Part shown: positions 43,007 to 52,682 of the stretch, one piece after another
Layout: each line of letters starts with the position of its first letter
How positions within the stretch are numbered: the first letter of the stretch is position 1
Source: UBA1723 sp045642085
GTDB lineage: Bacteria > Bacteroidota > Bacteroidia > Bacteroidales > Paludibacteraceae
Length of the DNA: 64,000 nucleotides
NCBI GenBank assembly: GCA_045642085.1
Contig: JAZUIF010000115.1
Coordinates: 15,133 to 79,132 of the forward strand
Direction: 5' to 3'
Position numbers and translations under genes: made by a program
Notes under the pieces: generated by a model
The model's input: the letters and a program-made list of their open reading frames with translations, nothing else
Told to the model about the DNA's origin: nothing
The model's database searches: none

Positions 43007-43987
43007 TCATCGTTTCCACCCTGTTCCTCTCAGATAATCCAAGATTTTGAATGTTCTGCTGTAATATTTGTGTAGATGGATAAACGGTACAAGTTCGGAT
43101 CCGAATTCACGGTATGCTGTGCCGATGGCTTCATTCATACTTCCTTCGAAATCGAAACCTTTGGTTTTGTCTTTCAAAAACTGTAATGAATCCCAAATCA
43201 TAAGTGCAGGGGCTCCTTCACCTCTTCTGCTTTGATCTATGCCGCTCCACAGGTAATAAGCCCATTCGGTATCCCAAACAATGAAGCATACTGCAAGCAG
43301 TTTTCCTTCTGCATCACGTGTGCTGACCAATGTGCCATGACCATTTTTCTGAGCTTCTTCAATGAAGCGTCTGCAATTCCATTTGTCAAGAAGATCGTTT
43401 TGTCCTCTCTCTTTATATGAACGACGATGGAAATCTAGGAACTCGTCGACTGATAAATCGAAGGTGGTAGCCAAACCAAGTTTTTGAGCCTTACGTATAT
43501 GCTGTTGCTTCGACTTGCTGATTCTGGAGAACAACTCCTCCGAGATTCCGATGTTGGGAAGACGGTAGGTGTAGCGGGTGTACTGTTTGTAGCCAGCCCA
43601 GTGGAATGGAAGATGATTAGTGATGCGTGGAGAAAAGTTTTGCCAGAACATATCTGCTCCCAAAGATTCCAATTGTGAGATGATCTCTTTGTAGATTTTC
43701 TCCTCAAAACTTAGTCTTTTATAAGTAGATGTGTTTGTGTCGAAAGATTCAGGATAGAAAATGAAAGGGCCGTTGTGTTGGCAGAATTCATGTTGGGAAA
43801 TCAGAGTAAATCCCAATTTTTTATAAATGGCATAAGGCATAGTAGCGACGACGATGTCGTTTTTATCTCGTATGATAAGTACGTCCCATTTGTCGCCACA
43901 GCTCGCATTCATCCACCAGTATTGTGAGAATACAGGTATCTCTGGATGTTGTCGACATATCTTTTTATATTCTTCCTTATTGCTCAT
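43007..43987 (-). CDS. GNAT/FemAB-like acyltransferase
   Basis: 326 aa. Two GNAT-like halves: KSKQQHIRKAQKLGLATTF and the late AYYLWSGIDQSRRGEGAPALMIWD motif, found in Acetyltransf_6/BioF2-like proteins of FemAB type. May transfer an amino acid or acyl group onto a surface polymer; specificity unknown. Confidence 0.75.
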   Translation of the reverse strand: MSNKEEYKKICRQHPEIPVFSQYWWMNASCGDKWDVLIIRDKNDIVVATMPYAIYKKLGFTLISQHEFCQHNGPFIFYPESFDTNTSTYKRLSFEEKIYKEIISQLESLGADMFWQNFSPRITNHLPFHWAGYKQYTRYTYRLPNIGISEELFSRISKSKQQHIRKAQKLGLATTFDLSVDEFLDFHRRSYKERGQNDLLDKWNCRRFIEEAQKNGHGTLVSTRDAEGKLLAVCFIVWDTEWAYYLWSGIDQSRRGEGAPALMIWDSLQFLKDKTKGFDFEGSMNEAIGTAYREFGSELVPFIHLHKYYSRTFKILDYLRGTGWKR

Positions 43988-44007
43988 TTTATAAAATATA
44001 AATTAGA

Positions 44008-44042
44008 AATGCGGAATGCGAAATAATTCCGCATTCCGCATT
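44008..44042 (-). terminator. Intrinsic terminator of the GH9 gene
   Basis: AATGCGGAATGCG and CGCATTCCGCATT form a perfect 13-bp stem with a 9-base loop between the GH9 stop (44063) and the next gene start. Confidence 0.8.
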
Positions 44043-44062
44043 TATCATTCTGCATTTAGATT

Positions 44063-47026
44063 TTATTTCTTCACGATCAATCTTAATGTCTGGCTTGTCG
44101 ATTCTGAGTTGACAAGAAATGTGTAAATTCCATTAGCAAGTTGTGCTATATTTACGCTGTTGATTGTCTCCACATTCATCTGCTTAGAAAGGATGATCTT
44201 TCCGTCGACACTCATAATCTGTACGTTAACGTCTGTGTCACCATTCAACATCTCGATGAACAAAATGTCTGATGCAGGGTTAGGATACAATTTGCAATCA
44301 GCATCTGCAGCTGCGTCAATTGTGCGTGTTGCTGCATCCTTGTCAAATGTTCCGTGAACCATAGCTCTTGCACAACCTGATCCTGCCTGGATCTCCCAGT
44401 CACACATTGCTGGGAATGGCATGTCTGCAGCCTGACCCTTGTCTGCTCCTGTAAATACGAGCACGTCATAATTATTAGCGAATAGTTTGTAGCTATCTCC
44501 ATTAGGATAGAATGGGATAGATCCGTTTGCTGGTTTTGCTGACAAACCATATTCACCCTTCTCTGTGATCTCTATAGGATTGCTCAACTTGACTGTGTAC
44601 CAGCCTGCGTTCTGCAAATCAACTGCGTCTGAGTTGAATGTCGACTTCTTGCCGTTGTGGTTGAGTGTGAATGTGATTGCCTGGCTACCCTTAGTGTAAA
44701 CAGACGACACATAAACTGTCATTCCTGTGATCATGAATGGCTTGAAGGCTGTGAACAATGCCTGTGTCTCACCCCAATCCTGAGTTGTCTTTGATGAGTA
44801 TACTTTCTGTTCCGGACCAGCTACGAATGCACTGCTACCTGCGTTCTGCACGTAGACGTCGATATCATTGCTGATTGTTGTTGTGTAAGTGCTTCCTGAA
44901 CCAAGAAGATTTCCACCTTCAGCCTTGTCGTACCACTCGTAGTCGCCATCACCCTCTACAGTGAATGTGATCTTGCCTGAACCACCTGATTTAGCATCTG
45001 CTACGACAGGAAGTTTTGATGTGATCTCAGCCTCAACTGTCTTGCTTCCACAACCAGGAACAGAGATCTTACAAGAGTAGTCTCCTGCCTTAGTTGCAGT
45101 GTATGTAGCTGATGTAGCTCCGGCAACTTGGCTGCCATTGATGCTCCACTGATAAGTCGCCCCCTTAGTGTCGATTGCTGCGTCCAATGTCATTGTTGCT
45201 GGATTACACAACTCTCCACCTTCAAGTTTTACCTCTGGAAGCTCTCCTGAGATAGTCACTTTTGCTGAAGTCTCCCATTCACCTGCTGAATCAACTACAC
45301 ATTCGTAAACGCCAGCCTCCTTAATCTCATAAGTCGAAGCAGATGTGCTAGATTCCACCTGTGTGCCATCCTTCTTCCATGTGAATTTCTTCTTTCCGTC
45401 AGCGGCAATCTTAGAATCAAGTTTGATAGATCCCTCTCCACAGATTGAACGGTCTGCACCAAGGTCTGGAGTAGGGTGGCCAAACTTATTTGGACCTACT
45501 GGATTCAAGATTGAGTTGATATATCCAAGAGAAGCTACAAGTCCGGCGTTATAGTCGATACCTCCCTCTGAGAATGTATACTCTTTCTCTGAGTCTGTGT
45601 ATGCTCCGTCATTGATAGATCCACCTACCATGTAGCCAAACTGCATGAACTTGTCCTGAGTAGTCAAGTTAGCCTCTGAATCGTTGTCAAGACCGTAGAA
45701 ATTACGGTGGTGAGGGAAGTGTGGATAATTCTGTCCGAATCCTACGATGTAAGAGAACTTCTTACCGTTGCTACCCATGATATACTCGATAGAAGCAAGT
45801 GCGTATGGATTCAATGTTGTTGTGTTTCCTTTTACCTTCTCATTAAGAGCGTAGACAAAAGCCTGGTTGGCAGGGAAACGAAGAATACCCCAACCTCCAT
45901 TCTGCTTGTTTAGGAAATATCCGCTTGCTGGCTTATACAAATCACAAAGGAACTGTAACGCTTTCTTTCCATTTGCGTCATTGTCGTACATGGCCATCAA
46001 GTAGCAAGCCAAATCCTCTGTGTTGTTATAGTTAAGTGAATAGTTGTGGTTGTATGAATCCTCGTCAGACATCCAAGTGGCGTGCTCTCTGGCTGCTGTT
46101 AGATATGTCTTGTCGTTTGTCGCACGGTAAAGCTCCATTGCAAGACATACGATATCCGACTCATACTTTGGCTTTGCAGGGTAGAAATCACTACCTGTAT
46201 TACCTTTGGCTGTTCCCATCACATATTCGTATGCCACCTTAGCCTTCTCCAAGCATTTGTCGGCATAGTCTGAATCGTATGGACGATAGACACGAGCCAT
46301 AATTGCAAGTGTAGCTCCACAGAAAGATGTCATTGAAGTAGTCTTTCCTGTCGCCTTCCATACCTTACGAGAACCATTAGATTCACCACCTTGAGATGTT
46401 GAAAGAGTGGCCTTGACTGGTGAAGTACACCAAACCATGTGGTCTGCATTACCGTCGCCTACCTGATAGTAGAATGTGCTCTTGTCGCGCACGCACTTCA
46501 TAAAGAAGTCTGTAGCGTATTTTAGCTCGTCAAGGATATCAGGAATACCGTTTGGCTTACCTTTCTTTCCTTCCCATGTATAGTCGCTTGCTCCGATGTA
46601 GCCCTCATAGTTCTGAGAATAGAAATCATCGTATCCGTTAGGGAACTCTGAGTAACCCAACGCAAGCATATAGCCAGAGTAGAACTCTGTCTGTCCAAAC
46701 TTCACGTTATCTCCACAGTCTACCCACCCTCCAGTCAAATCGTATGATCCGTCGGCATCCTTTACGAAGTCCTGACCTTTAACAAAAGCTTTTAGGTTAG
46801 ATCCTGTTGTTCCAGTTGTTTGGGTTGGTTCATGCTCAGCGATAAGCCAGTTGTGTCCGGCACCCGAACGCTGTGCACCGTAGAAACGGCCAGTCATCCA
46901 AAGAGCCTTCTGATACTGCTCATTGTCGAACACTGGTTTGCCCTGTGCCGACACTCCGCTTGCCGACGCCAATGCCAATGCGGCAACTGTCGCCTTTACT
47001 GCAATAGATGAGTATATTTTCTTCAT
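44063..47026 (-). CDS. Secreted GH9 endoglucanase with Ig-like domains and type IX sorting tail
   Basis: 987 aa. Signal peptide 1-27. Catalytic (alpha/alpha)6 barrel ~30-500: WVDCGDNVKFG with Asp103 and Asp106 (the DAGD base pair, here DCGD), PHHR at 438-441, and SEGGIDYNAGLV with acid Glu near 487. Then two Ig-like/PKD-like modules ~525-720, a carbohydrate-binding-like beta domain ~740-880, and Por tail from ~910 (DCKLYPNPASDILFIEM). Cleaves beta-1,4-glucans. No partner Sus genes adjacent. Confidence 0.93.
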   Translation of the reverse strand: MKKIYSSIAVKATVAALALASASGVSAQGKPVFDNEQYQKALWMTGRFYGAQRSGAGHNWLIAEHEPTQTTGTTGSNLKAFVKGQDFVKDADGSYDLTGGWVDCGDNVKFGQTEFYSGYMLALGYSEFPNGYDDFYSQNYEGYIGASDYTWEGKKGKPNGIPDILDELKYATDFFMKCVRDKSTFYYQVGDGNADHMVWCTSPVKATLSTSQGGESNGSRKVWKATGKTTSMTSFCGATLAIMARVYRPYDSDYADKCLEKAKVAYEYVMGTAKGNTGSDFYPAKPKYESDIVCLAMELYRATNDKTYLTAAREHATWMSDEDSYNHNYSLNYNNTEDLACYLMAMYDNDANGKKALQFLCDLYKPASGYFLNKQNGGWGILRFPANQAFVYALNEKVKGNTTTLNPYALASIEYIMGSNGKKFSYIVGFGQNYPHFPHHRNFYGLDNDSEANLTTQDKFMQFGYMVGGSINDGAYTDSEKEYTFSEGGIDYNAGLVASLGYINSILNPVGPNKFGHPTPDLGADRSICGEGSIKLDSKIAADGKKKFTWKKDGTQVESSTSASTYEIKEAGVYECVVDSAGEWETSAKVTISGELPEVKLEGGELCNPATMTLDAAIDTKGATYQWSINGSQVAGATSATYTATKAGDYSCKISVPGCGSKTVEAEITSKLPVVADAKSGGSGKITFTVEGDGDYEWYDKAEGGNLLGSGSTYTTTISNDIDVYVQNAGSSAFVAGPEQKVYSSKTTQDWGETQALFTAFKPFMITGMTVYVSSVYTKGSQAITFTLNHNGKKSTFNSDAVDLQNAGWYTVKLSNPIEITEKGEYGLSAKPANGSIPFYPNGDSYKLFANNYDVLVFTGADKGQAADMPFPAMCDWEIQAGSGCARAMVHGTFDKDAATRTIDAAADADCKLYPNPASDILFIEMLNGDTDVNVQIMSVDGKIILSKQMNVETINSVNIAQLANGIYTFLVNSESTSQTLRLIVKK

Positions 47027-47081
47027 AAGCTATCCCTATTAATTGTTATACCCTAGTTAGTTATAGTGTTTATGTATATGT

Positions 47082-47105
47082 GTAGAGACGGAGCATGCCC
47101 GTCTT
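47082..47105. repeat. GACGGAGCATGCCCGTC palindrome
   Basis: Imperfect copy of the GACGGGG family found at 214-233, directly upstream of the GH9 gene and downstream of rpiB. Confidence 0.6.
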
Positions 47106-47126
47106 TACACATTTAAAATATCAATA

Positions 47127-47576
47127 TTATTTCACAGCGATCTTAGCGACACGCTTTTCGTGACGACCGCCCTCGAAGTCTGTTGTAAGGAAGATTTTAG
47201 CAATCTCCAAAGCCTTCTCCTTACTGATGAAGCGGGCTGGCAAACCAACGATATTAGCGTTGTTGTGCTGACGTGCAAGCGACGCGATCTCAGTCTCCCA
47301 AGAAAGTGCGCATCTCACACCCTGGTGCTTGTTGCAAGTCATAGAGATACCGTTGGCGCTACCACAGATTGCGATTCCCAAGTCAACCTCGCCCTTCTCA
47401 ACTGATTCTGCAAGTGGGTGAGCGTAGTCAGGATAGTCGCAGCTATCGTTAGTGTCGGTACCGAAATTTCTGATTTCAGAAACAAGTGGAGCCAACTGCT
47501 CAACCAAGTATTTCTTCAAATCTGTACCAGCGTGGTCGTTAGCGATACCTATCTTTAATTCTCCTAAAGCCTTCAT
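47127..47576 (-). CDS. rpiB: Ribose-5-phosphate isomerase B
   Basis: 149 aa. GIANDHAGTDLKKYL opening, active-site Cys in ICGSANGISMTCNKHQGVR near residue 70, NHxNAN-like HNNANIVGLPARFI. RpiB/LacAB family. Interconverts ribose 5-phosphate and ribulose 5-phosphate. Full length. Confidence 0.95.
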   Translation of the reverse strand: MKALGELKIGIANDHAGTDLKKYLVEQLAPLVSEIRNFGTDTNDSCDYPDYAHPLAESVEKGEVDLGIAICGSANGISMTCNKHQGVRCALSWETEIASLARQHNNANIVGLPARFISKEKALEIAKIFLTTDFEGGRHEKRVAKIAVK

Positions 47577-47712
47577 GTCTTTATCTTATTATGCGTTTTT
47601 TCAATTAACTTAAAGTCACAAATATAGATATCAAAATTTAGTTTAGCAAATATAAGGTGTGATTTTTGGAATTTAACTATTTGTACTTACCGGCAAAACG
47701 ATTGAAATGATG

Positions 47713-47784
47713 CGGCCACGGTAGCCGAAAGACTCTGTCTTTTTCGGCAACCATGGCCTGATATGACAATCGTGTCCACGGTTG
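47713..47784. repeat. GGCCAC-GTAGCCGAAAG palindrome (family 4)
   Basis: GGCCACGGT and ACCATGGCC enclose an AGCCGAAAGAC/GTCTTTTTCGGC hairpin, followed by a conserved tail CACGGTTG. A second copy is at 63725-63796. Gene-free strip between rpiB and the PDDEXK_2 fragment. Confidence 0.75.
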
Positions 47785-47865
47785 TAGAGGTTGGCGAATG
47801 ATTGAAAATCTACCAACATTTAACGCCTAAAGGCGTAACGTTATTCTATGTTGGCTTTATGTATT

Positions 47866-47884
47866 CTATCCCGATAGGGATTTA
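47866..47884. repeat. ATCCCGATAGGGATTTAAT repeat (family 5)
   Basis: Short palindromic unit ATCCC-GATA-GGGAT with trailing TTAAT; a second copy with GTTA in the loop is at 52579-52597. A common Bacteroidota intergenic palindrome. Confidence 0.65.
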
Positions 47885-47909
47885 ATATTGGTAGAATTAT
47901 TTGATAGTC

Positions 47910-47956
47910 ATGTCTCAAACGCGAGCCCCGTAAGGGCGAGCGTATAAACGAGACAT
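47910..47956. repeat. Core of family 3 repeat in inverted orientation
   Basis: ATGTCTC and GAGACAT ends enclose CGCGAGCCCCGTAAGGGCG and AGCGTATA, the complement of the core at 9539-9640. Confidence 0.65.
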
Positions 47957-47974
47957 CGAAAATATTTTGTAAAT

Positions 47975-48334
47975 TTGCAGAAATTCAAGTTGGATGGCGG
48001 TGACATCACAAAGAAGGATATCTGGTTGTACAGTTTCAAAAATTTAGGCAACATGGAAAATATCGACCCATCAGTATATGAGCGAGCAGACGAAGGTTTA
48101 CTCAGATTGCTCAAAAAAGCCAACATAGCGGCTCTAACAGACGAAGAGATTAATTACTACGAAGCTAGTATGAAACGTTTGGAGGACGAGATCGACATGG
48201 AGGAACATGGATTTGAAAGGGGTGTTGAAGCGGAATCTCTCCGAATCGCCACTGACATGAAGAAAAAAGGATTTGATTTTGCTTTAATCCATGAATTAAC
48301 GAACGTTTCTCTGGAGGAGATTGAAAAACTATAG
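47975..48334 (+). pseudogene. 5'-deleted PDDEXK_2 transposase remnant
   Basis: 119 aa frame whose residues TKKDIWLYSFKNLGNME through YYEASMKRLEDEID match the C-terminal ~100 residues of the protein at 28392-29222. The nuclease core is missing. It starts inside a repeat strip without a recognisable promoter. It may still be translated, but the catalytic part is gone. Confidence 0.82.
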
Positions 48335-48379
48335 GTAGTGATCTTCTCTTTATAATAAAGATAAAGGCAATTATAAACG

Positions 48380-48497
48380 AGTTGTCCAAATACGCTTGTT
48401 TTTTTATACGCTCGCCCTACAGGCTCGCGGTGATGGGGATGGTTAGGACCCAAATAAATCAGACATGGGCCCTTAACAATCCTCATTTTGATCAACT
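48380..48497. repeat. Family 3 intergenic element, second copy
   Basis: AGTTGTCCAA at the left end and a degraded TTGATCAACT at the right, with the same TATACGCTCGCCCTAC core as 9539-9640, plus a 20-base insertion near GGGCCC. Confidence 0.72.
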
Positions 48498-48559
48498 ACC
48501 ATACACCCTTTGATTTAAAATAATTTCGCATTTCGCATTTCGCATTTCACATTGTTTAG

Positions 48560-48567
48560 TATCTTTG
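48560..48567 (+). promoter_or_regulatory. -7 box of proC-proB
   Basis: TATCTTTG, full match, 18 bases before the proC ATG. Confidence 0.6.
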
Positions 48568-48584
48568 CAAAAAATTTCATAAAA

Positions 48585-49364
48585 ATGAAAATAGCATTTA
48601 TCGGCGCCGGCAACATGGGTGGTGCCATCGCCAAAGGTTTATATAAATCAGGATTGTGCAAGGCAGAGGACCTATTCATCTCTGACCCTATGCAGGCTAA
48701 CAGAGACGCTTTCACAGCTCTTGACAGCAAAATTTTCACTACAGCGGACAACAAAGAGGCAGTTAAAAAGGCGGACTACGTGCTTATCGCAGTTAAGCCA
48801 TGGTTGGTTGAGACTGTATGCAACGATATCAAGTCGGCTATCGACGAGAAGCAGCATAAGGTGATCTCTATCGCTGCTGGCGTTAGCCTTGACACTGTTA
48901 AGGGATACATCGGCAAGAATGTTTCATACTTCCGTGTATTGCCTAACACTGCAATCGCTCTATTGGAGAGTATGTCATTCGTTTGCTCTCTTGACGCAAC
49001 TAAAGAGGAGGAGAACGTGGTGCTTGATATCTTCAACCACCTTGGTAAAGCTATCATCATTCCTGAGGGCCAGATGGGTGCTATGACATCTGTAAGCTCA
49101 TGCGGTATCGCATACGTGCTTAGATTCATCCGTGCAGCTGCTGAGGGAGCATGTGAACTTGGTGTTCGCCCAGATATCGCTCACGAGGTTGTGGCTCAGA
49201 CTATGATCGGTGCCGCTCAGTTGATCCTTCAGAATAAGACTAACCCAGAGGTTGAGATCGACAAGGTGACAACTCCTGGTGGTTGGACAATCAAGGGATT
49301 GAACGCAATGGAGAAAAACGGATTCACAAATTCCGTAATTCAGGGTATTCTTGCAAACAAGTAA
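48585..49364 (+). CDS. proC: Pyrroline-5-carboxylate reductase
   Basis: 259 aa from MKIAFIGAGNMGGAIAKGL (48585), whose GxGxxG nucleotide site is at the start; the frame upstream overlaps the promoter. Later TTPGGWTIKGLNAME near residue 230 is the ProC signature. Last step of proline synthesis. Codon use shifts to a few preferred codons, typical of well-expressed genes here. Nine bases before proB. Confidence 0.95.
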   Translation: MKIAFIGAGNMGGAIAKGLYKSGLCKAEDLFISDPMQANRDAFTALDSKIFTTADNKEAVKKADYVLIAVKPWLVETVCNDIKSAIDEKQHKVISIAAGVSLDTVKGYIGKNVSYFRVLPNTAIALLESMSFVCSLDATKEEENVVLDIFNHLGKAIIIPEGQMGAMTSVSSCGIAYVLRFIRAAAEGACELGVRPDIAHEVVAQTMIGAAQLILQNKTNPEVEIDKVTTPGGWTIKGLNAMEKNGFTNSVIQGILANK

Positions 49365-49373
49365 AGATAACTA

Positions 49374-50450
49374 ATGTCGAAATTCAAACGAATAGCTATC
49401 AAAATTGGTTCTAATGTGCTGACTAAAAAGGACGGCACATTGGACGTCACTCGTATGTCTTCGATTGTCGACCAAGTGTCGGAGTTGCACAAGCAGGGTG
49501 TGGAGGTTGTGATGATCAGTTCAGGTGCTGTGGCAGCCGGAAGAAACAAGGTTCTTGTGGACAAACTAGACGCAGTGAGCCAACGTCAGCTTTTCTCGTC
49601 GATCGGACAGGCAAAGCTAATCAACCGCTATTACATGCTTTTCCGCGACAACGACATCACTTGCGGACAGGTGTTGACAACAAAGGAGAGTTTCCACACT
49701 CGCCAGCACTATCTCAACCAGCGCAACTGTATGCAGGTGATGATAGAGAACGGCGTGATTCCCATCGTCAACGAGAACGACACAATCTCATTGACAGAGT
49801 TGATGTTTACCGATAACGACGAATTGTCGGGATTGGTTGCCACAATGATTGATGCTCAAGCACTTATCATTTTGAGTAACATCGACGGAATCTATAATGG
49901 CAATCCTGCAGATCCTGAAAGCCAGGTGATTCGTGAGGTGTTGCCTGGCAAGAGAGATTTGTCGCAGTACTTGCAGACAAGCAAATCAAGTTTCGGACGT
50001 GGCGGAATGCAGTCGAAAATGGGAATTGCGAGCAAGGTAGCCGACGAGGGAGTTGAGGTGATCATCGCCAACGGAAAGCGTGACAACATCATCCTTGACC
50101 TACTTGACGACACAAAAGATATCATCTGCACACGTTTCCTTCCAGACGAGAAGGTGAGCAGCGTCAAGAAATGGATCGCACACAGCGAAGGATTCTGCAA
50201 AGGAGAGATCAAGATCGACGCGGGAGCAGAGAAAGCTATTCTTGCCGACGAGAGATGCTCTGTGCTATCAGTGGGAGTCATCAGTGTAAGCGGCAAGTTT
50301 GAAAGTGGCGACATCATCAGAGTAGTGTCTGAGTCGGGCGAACAGATCGCATTAGGCAAGGTAGACTATTCCAACGAAGAGGTTGCGGAGTTGATCGGAA
50401 AGAAGGCCGACAAACCACTTATCCACTGCGACTATCTTTACGTTGTGTAA
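49374..50450 (+). CDS. proB: Glutamate 5-kinase
   Basis: 358 aa. Amino-acid kinase domain 1-255 (KIGSNVLTKKDG; ISSGAVAAGRN; FGRGGMQSKMGIAS) followed by a PUA domain 275-355. First step of proline synthesis. In one operon with proC; no proA is next to it. Confidence 0.95.
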   Translation: MSKFKRIAIKIGSNVLTKKDGTLDVTRMSSIVDQVSELHKQGVEVVMISSGAVAAGRNKVLVDKLDAVSQRQLFSSIGQAKLINRYYMLFRDNDITCGQVLTTKESFHTRQHYLNQRNCMQVMIENGVIPIVNENDTISLTELMFTDNDELSGLVATMIDAQALIILSNIDGIYNGNPADPESQVIREVLPGKRDLSQYLQTSKSSFGRGGMQSKMGIASKVADEGVEVIIANGKRDNIILDLLDDTKDIICTRFLPDEKVSSVKKWIAHSEGFCKGEIKIDAGAEKAILADERCSVLSVGVISVSGKFESGDIIRVVSESGEQIALGKVDYSNEEVAELIGKKADKPLIHCDYLYVV

Positions 50451-50626
50451 CGTTAACGATGACGTTGACGTTAACGAAAACGAAAAATCAGTACGTTTTG
50501 TACTACAAATAAAAATTATGGATTAAGATTCAGACTCGTAGAGACACACAGACATGCGTGTCTTGACGAATGGACACTCTACAAAGTGAAACTGACATCT
50601 TAATGCGGAAAACAAATTATATTAAT

Positions 50627-51373
50627 ATGAAGTTACTAGAAGGAAAAGTAGCTCTTATCACAGGAGCTGCAAGAGGTATCGGTAAGGCAATCGCACTTAA
50701 GTTCGCTAGCGAAGGTGCTGACATCGCATTCACAGACTTGGCTATCAACGAGGATGCACAGCAGACAGAGAAGGAAATCGCTGCACTAGGTGTAAAGGTT
50801 AAGGCATTCGCTTCTAACGCCGCTAACTTCGAGGAGACTCACACAGTAGTTGAGGCTATCAAGAACGAGTTCGGCCACATCGATATCTTGGTTAACAACG
50901 CAGGTATCACAAAGGACGGTCTAATGTTGAGAATGACAGAGCAGCAGTGGGATGCAGTTATCGGTGTAAACTTGAAGTCTGCTTTCAACTTCACTCACGC
51001 GCTTGTACCAGTAATGATGCGTCAGCGTGGTGGTTCTATCATCAACATGGCATCTGTAGTAGGTGTACACGGTAACGCAGGTCAGGCTAACTACTCTGCA
51101 TCAAAGGCAGGTATGATCGCATTGGCAAAAAGTGTTGCTCAGGAGATGGGTTCAAAGGGTATCCGTGCTAACGCTATCGCTCCAGGTTTCATCGAGACAG
51201 CTATGACAGCTGCTTTGAAGGACGAAGTTCGTGAGGAGTGGGTTAAGAAGATTCCATTGCGTCGTGGTGGTAAGCCAGAGGATATTGCAGACGTTGCAAC
51301 ATTCCTTGCTTCAGACCTTTCAAGCTACGTTACAGGCCAGGTTATCCAGGTAGACGGTGGTATGAATATGTAA
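50627..51373 (+). CDS. fabG: 3-oxoacyl-ACP reductase
   Basis: 248 aa from MKLLEGKVALITGAARGIG (50627). SDR Rossmann GxxxGxG, NNAG near residue 90, catalytic Ser-Tyr-Lys (YSASKAG). Length and the VTGQVIQVDGGM end are FabG. Strongly biased codons indicate high expression. The in-frame ATG 57 bases upstream is not used: the intervening sequence is leader. Confidence 0.94.
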   Translation: MKLLEGKVALITGAARGIGKAIALKFASEGADIAFTDLAINEDAQQTEKEIAALGVKVKAFASNAANFEETHTVVEAIKNEFGHIDILVNNAGITKDGLMLRMTEQQWDAVIGVNLKSAFNFTHALVPVMMRQRGGSIINMASVVGVHGNAGQANYSASKAGMIALAKSVAQEMGSKGIRANAIAPGFIETAMTAALKDEVREEWVKKIPLRRGGKPEDIADVATFLASDLSSYVTGQVIQVDGGMNM

Positions 51374-51403
51374 TGCATAATTGCAGATTCATAATGCATA
51401 ATT

Positions 51404-51434
51404 GGAGACGCGAGAAATTGCGTCTCCTTTTTTT
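51404..51434 (+). terminator. Intrinsic terminator of fabG
   Basis: GGAGACGC and GCGTCTCC pair over 8 bp around an 8-base loop, followed by seven T. Confidence 0.88.
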
Positions 51435-51467
51435 GTCTGAGTGCATGATTTTTTCATAGGAATCAAT

Positions 51468-51475
51468 TATCTTTG
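51468..51475 (+). promoter_or_regulatory. -7 box of the lipoprotein gene
   Basis: TATCTTTG, full TAnnTTTG match, in the short gap after the fabG terminator; implies a ~140-base leader before the chosen start. Confidence 0.5.
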
Positions 51476-51625
51476 CAACACTTTTAAAAGTATCTTTTCA
51501 AGAGTAACATAAGTGTAATGCTTTTGTTTAGTCCAAAAACGCAGGCAATAAGTATGACGATTCTCACTTATGAATTTATTGTTTACCCGCCACAAGAGTC
51601 GTCGTGGCAACCAAAATTAATTTCA

Positions 51626-52468
51626 ATGAAAAAGTTTTTGTACTTTTTTGGTATCCTTGCTTTGATTGCAGGATTAGTTTCGTCATGTAGCAAAGATGAT
51701 GAAAATGAAAACGAGAACGAACTGTCTATTCCTCAAAAAAGGATAGCGAAAGTAGTCGAATTCCCAGGTGACTCTGACGAATCGATATACGTGTACGAGT
51801 ACGATGACAAAGGAAGATGTATCTCCACTGCTCGTACATACGATGGCAAATCAACAACGTACAGTTGCACATACGAAGGAAATACGATGACAGAGGAGTG
51901 GACGTACAATGGAAAACCTTTCTCATGTATCTACACGTTTGATTCTAACGATAATCTAATATCAAAAAAATATGAAGATTTAGACGGTTCGGACAACTAC
52001 ACTTACAAATATGACAACAAAGGTCATTTGATTTCTGAAACAAGAACCAACGACTATAGAACAAGAGCATTGACATTTGAATGGGAGGTTGGGAATATCT
52101 CTAAAATCACAGAATATTATAAAAGTGACGATTACGAAAGTGCTGATTCTATAATTTTTAAGTATACAAATTCGGAGCATCCAACTCCTGTCAAAAATAC
52201 AGCTAAACTTTCAGTAATGCAGTCAAATTATTTTGATTTGGATCCTATTTATTCAAATTTAGGTATTGCTCCTAAAAATCTTCCAGTGCATGCGATAGAA
52301 TATTATACTGCCTCTGATTTCGATGACGAAACCAACACTTACATAGACACTACCGAAACAGAAGAATATGATTTTAAATGGGTATTAGATGGAGATCAGT
52401 ATCCAATAAAAATGATCTATAAAGATGAGGATTCAGAATTTACTTATTTTGATATATCTTGGGAATAA
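51626..52468 (+). CDS. Lipoprotein with YD/RHS-like tyrosine-aspartate repeats (DUF4595-like)
   Basis: 280 aa from MKKFLYFFGIL (51626). Lipobox SSCS at residue ~20, a short acidic linker, then repeats of the form YEYDDKGR-TYSCTYEGN-YKYDNKGHLIS. These beta repeats occur in DUF4595 lipoproteins of gut Bacteroidota. Function unknown; surface-exposed. Confidence 0.76.
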   Translation: MKKFLYFFGILALIAGLVSSCSKDDENENENELSIPQKRIAKVVEFPGDSDESIYVYEYDDKGRCISTARTYDGKSTTYSCTYEGNTMTEEWTYNGKPFSCIYTFDSNDNLISKKYEDLDGSDNYTYKYDNKGHLISETRTNDYRTRALTFEWEVGNISKITEYYKSDDYESADSIIFKYTNSEHPTPVKNTAKLSVMQSNYFDLDPIYSNLGIAPKNLPVHAIEYYTASDFDDETNTYIDTTETEEYDFKWVLDGDQYPIKMIYKDEDSEFTYFDISWE

Positions 52469-52493
52469 CCCAACCTGAATTCAGATAGGACGA

Positions 52494-52527
52494 AGAGGCG
52501 TTGCAAAATAATGCAGCGTCTCTTTTT
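52494..52527 (+). terminator. Intrinsic terminator of the lipoprotein gene
   Basis: AGAGGCGTTGCA and TGCAGCGTCTCT pair at all 12 positions (two G-U) around AAATAA, followed by TTTT. Confidence 0.85.
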
Positions 52528-52578
52528 GTACCACGTCATGTTTCGCATATGTCATTAACGTGACTGCATCACACACCC

Positions 52579-52645
52579 AATATCCCGTTAGGGATTTAAT
52601 GTCGGTAAGAAAGCCGCAGACTACATCACATGCAATCTGCGGCAA
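52579..52645. repeat. Family 5 palindrome and GCCGCAGA hairpin
   Basis: ATCCCGTTAGGGATTTAAT (second copy of the repeat at 47866) and, beyond it, GCCGCAGA/TCTGCGGC arms around a 15-base loop. Confidence 0.55.
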
Positions 52646-52682
52646 GATAAAAAGGGTTGTAAATTCTTAGTTGATTCGTATT

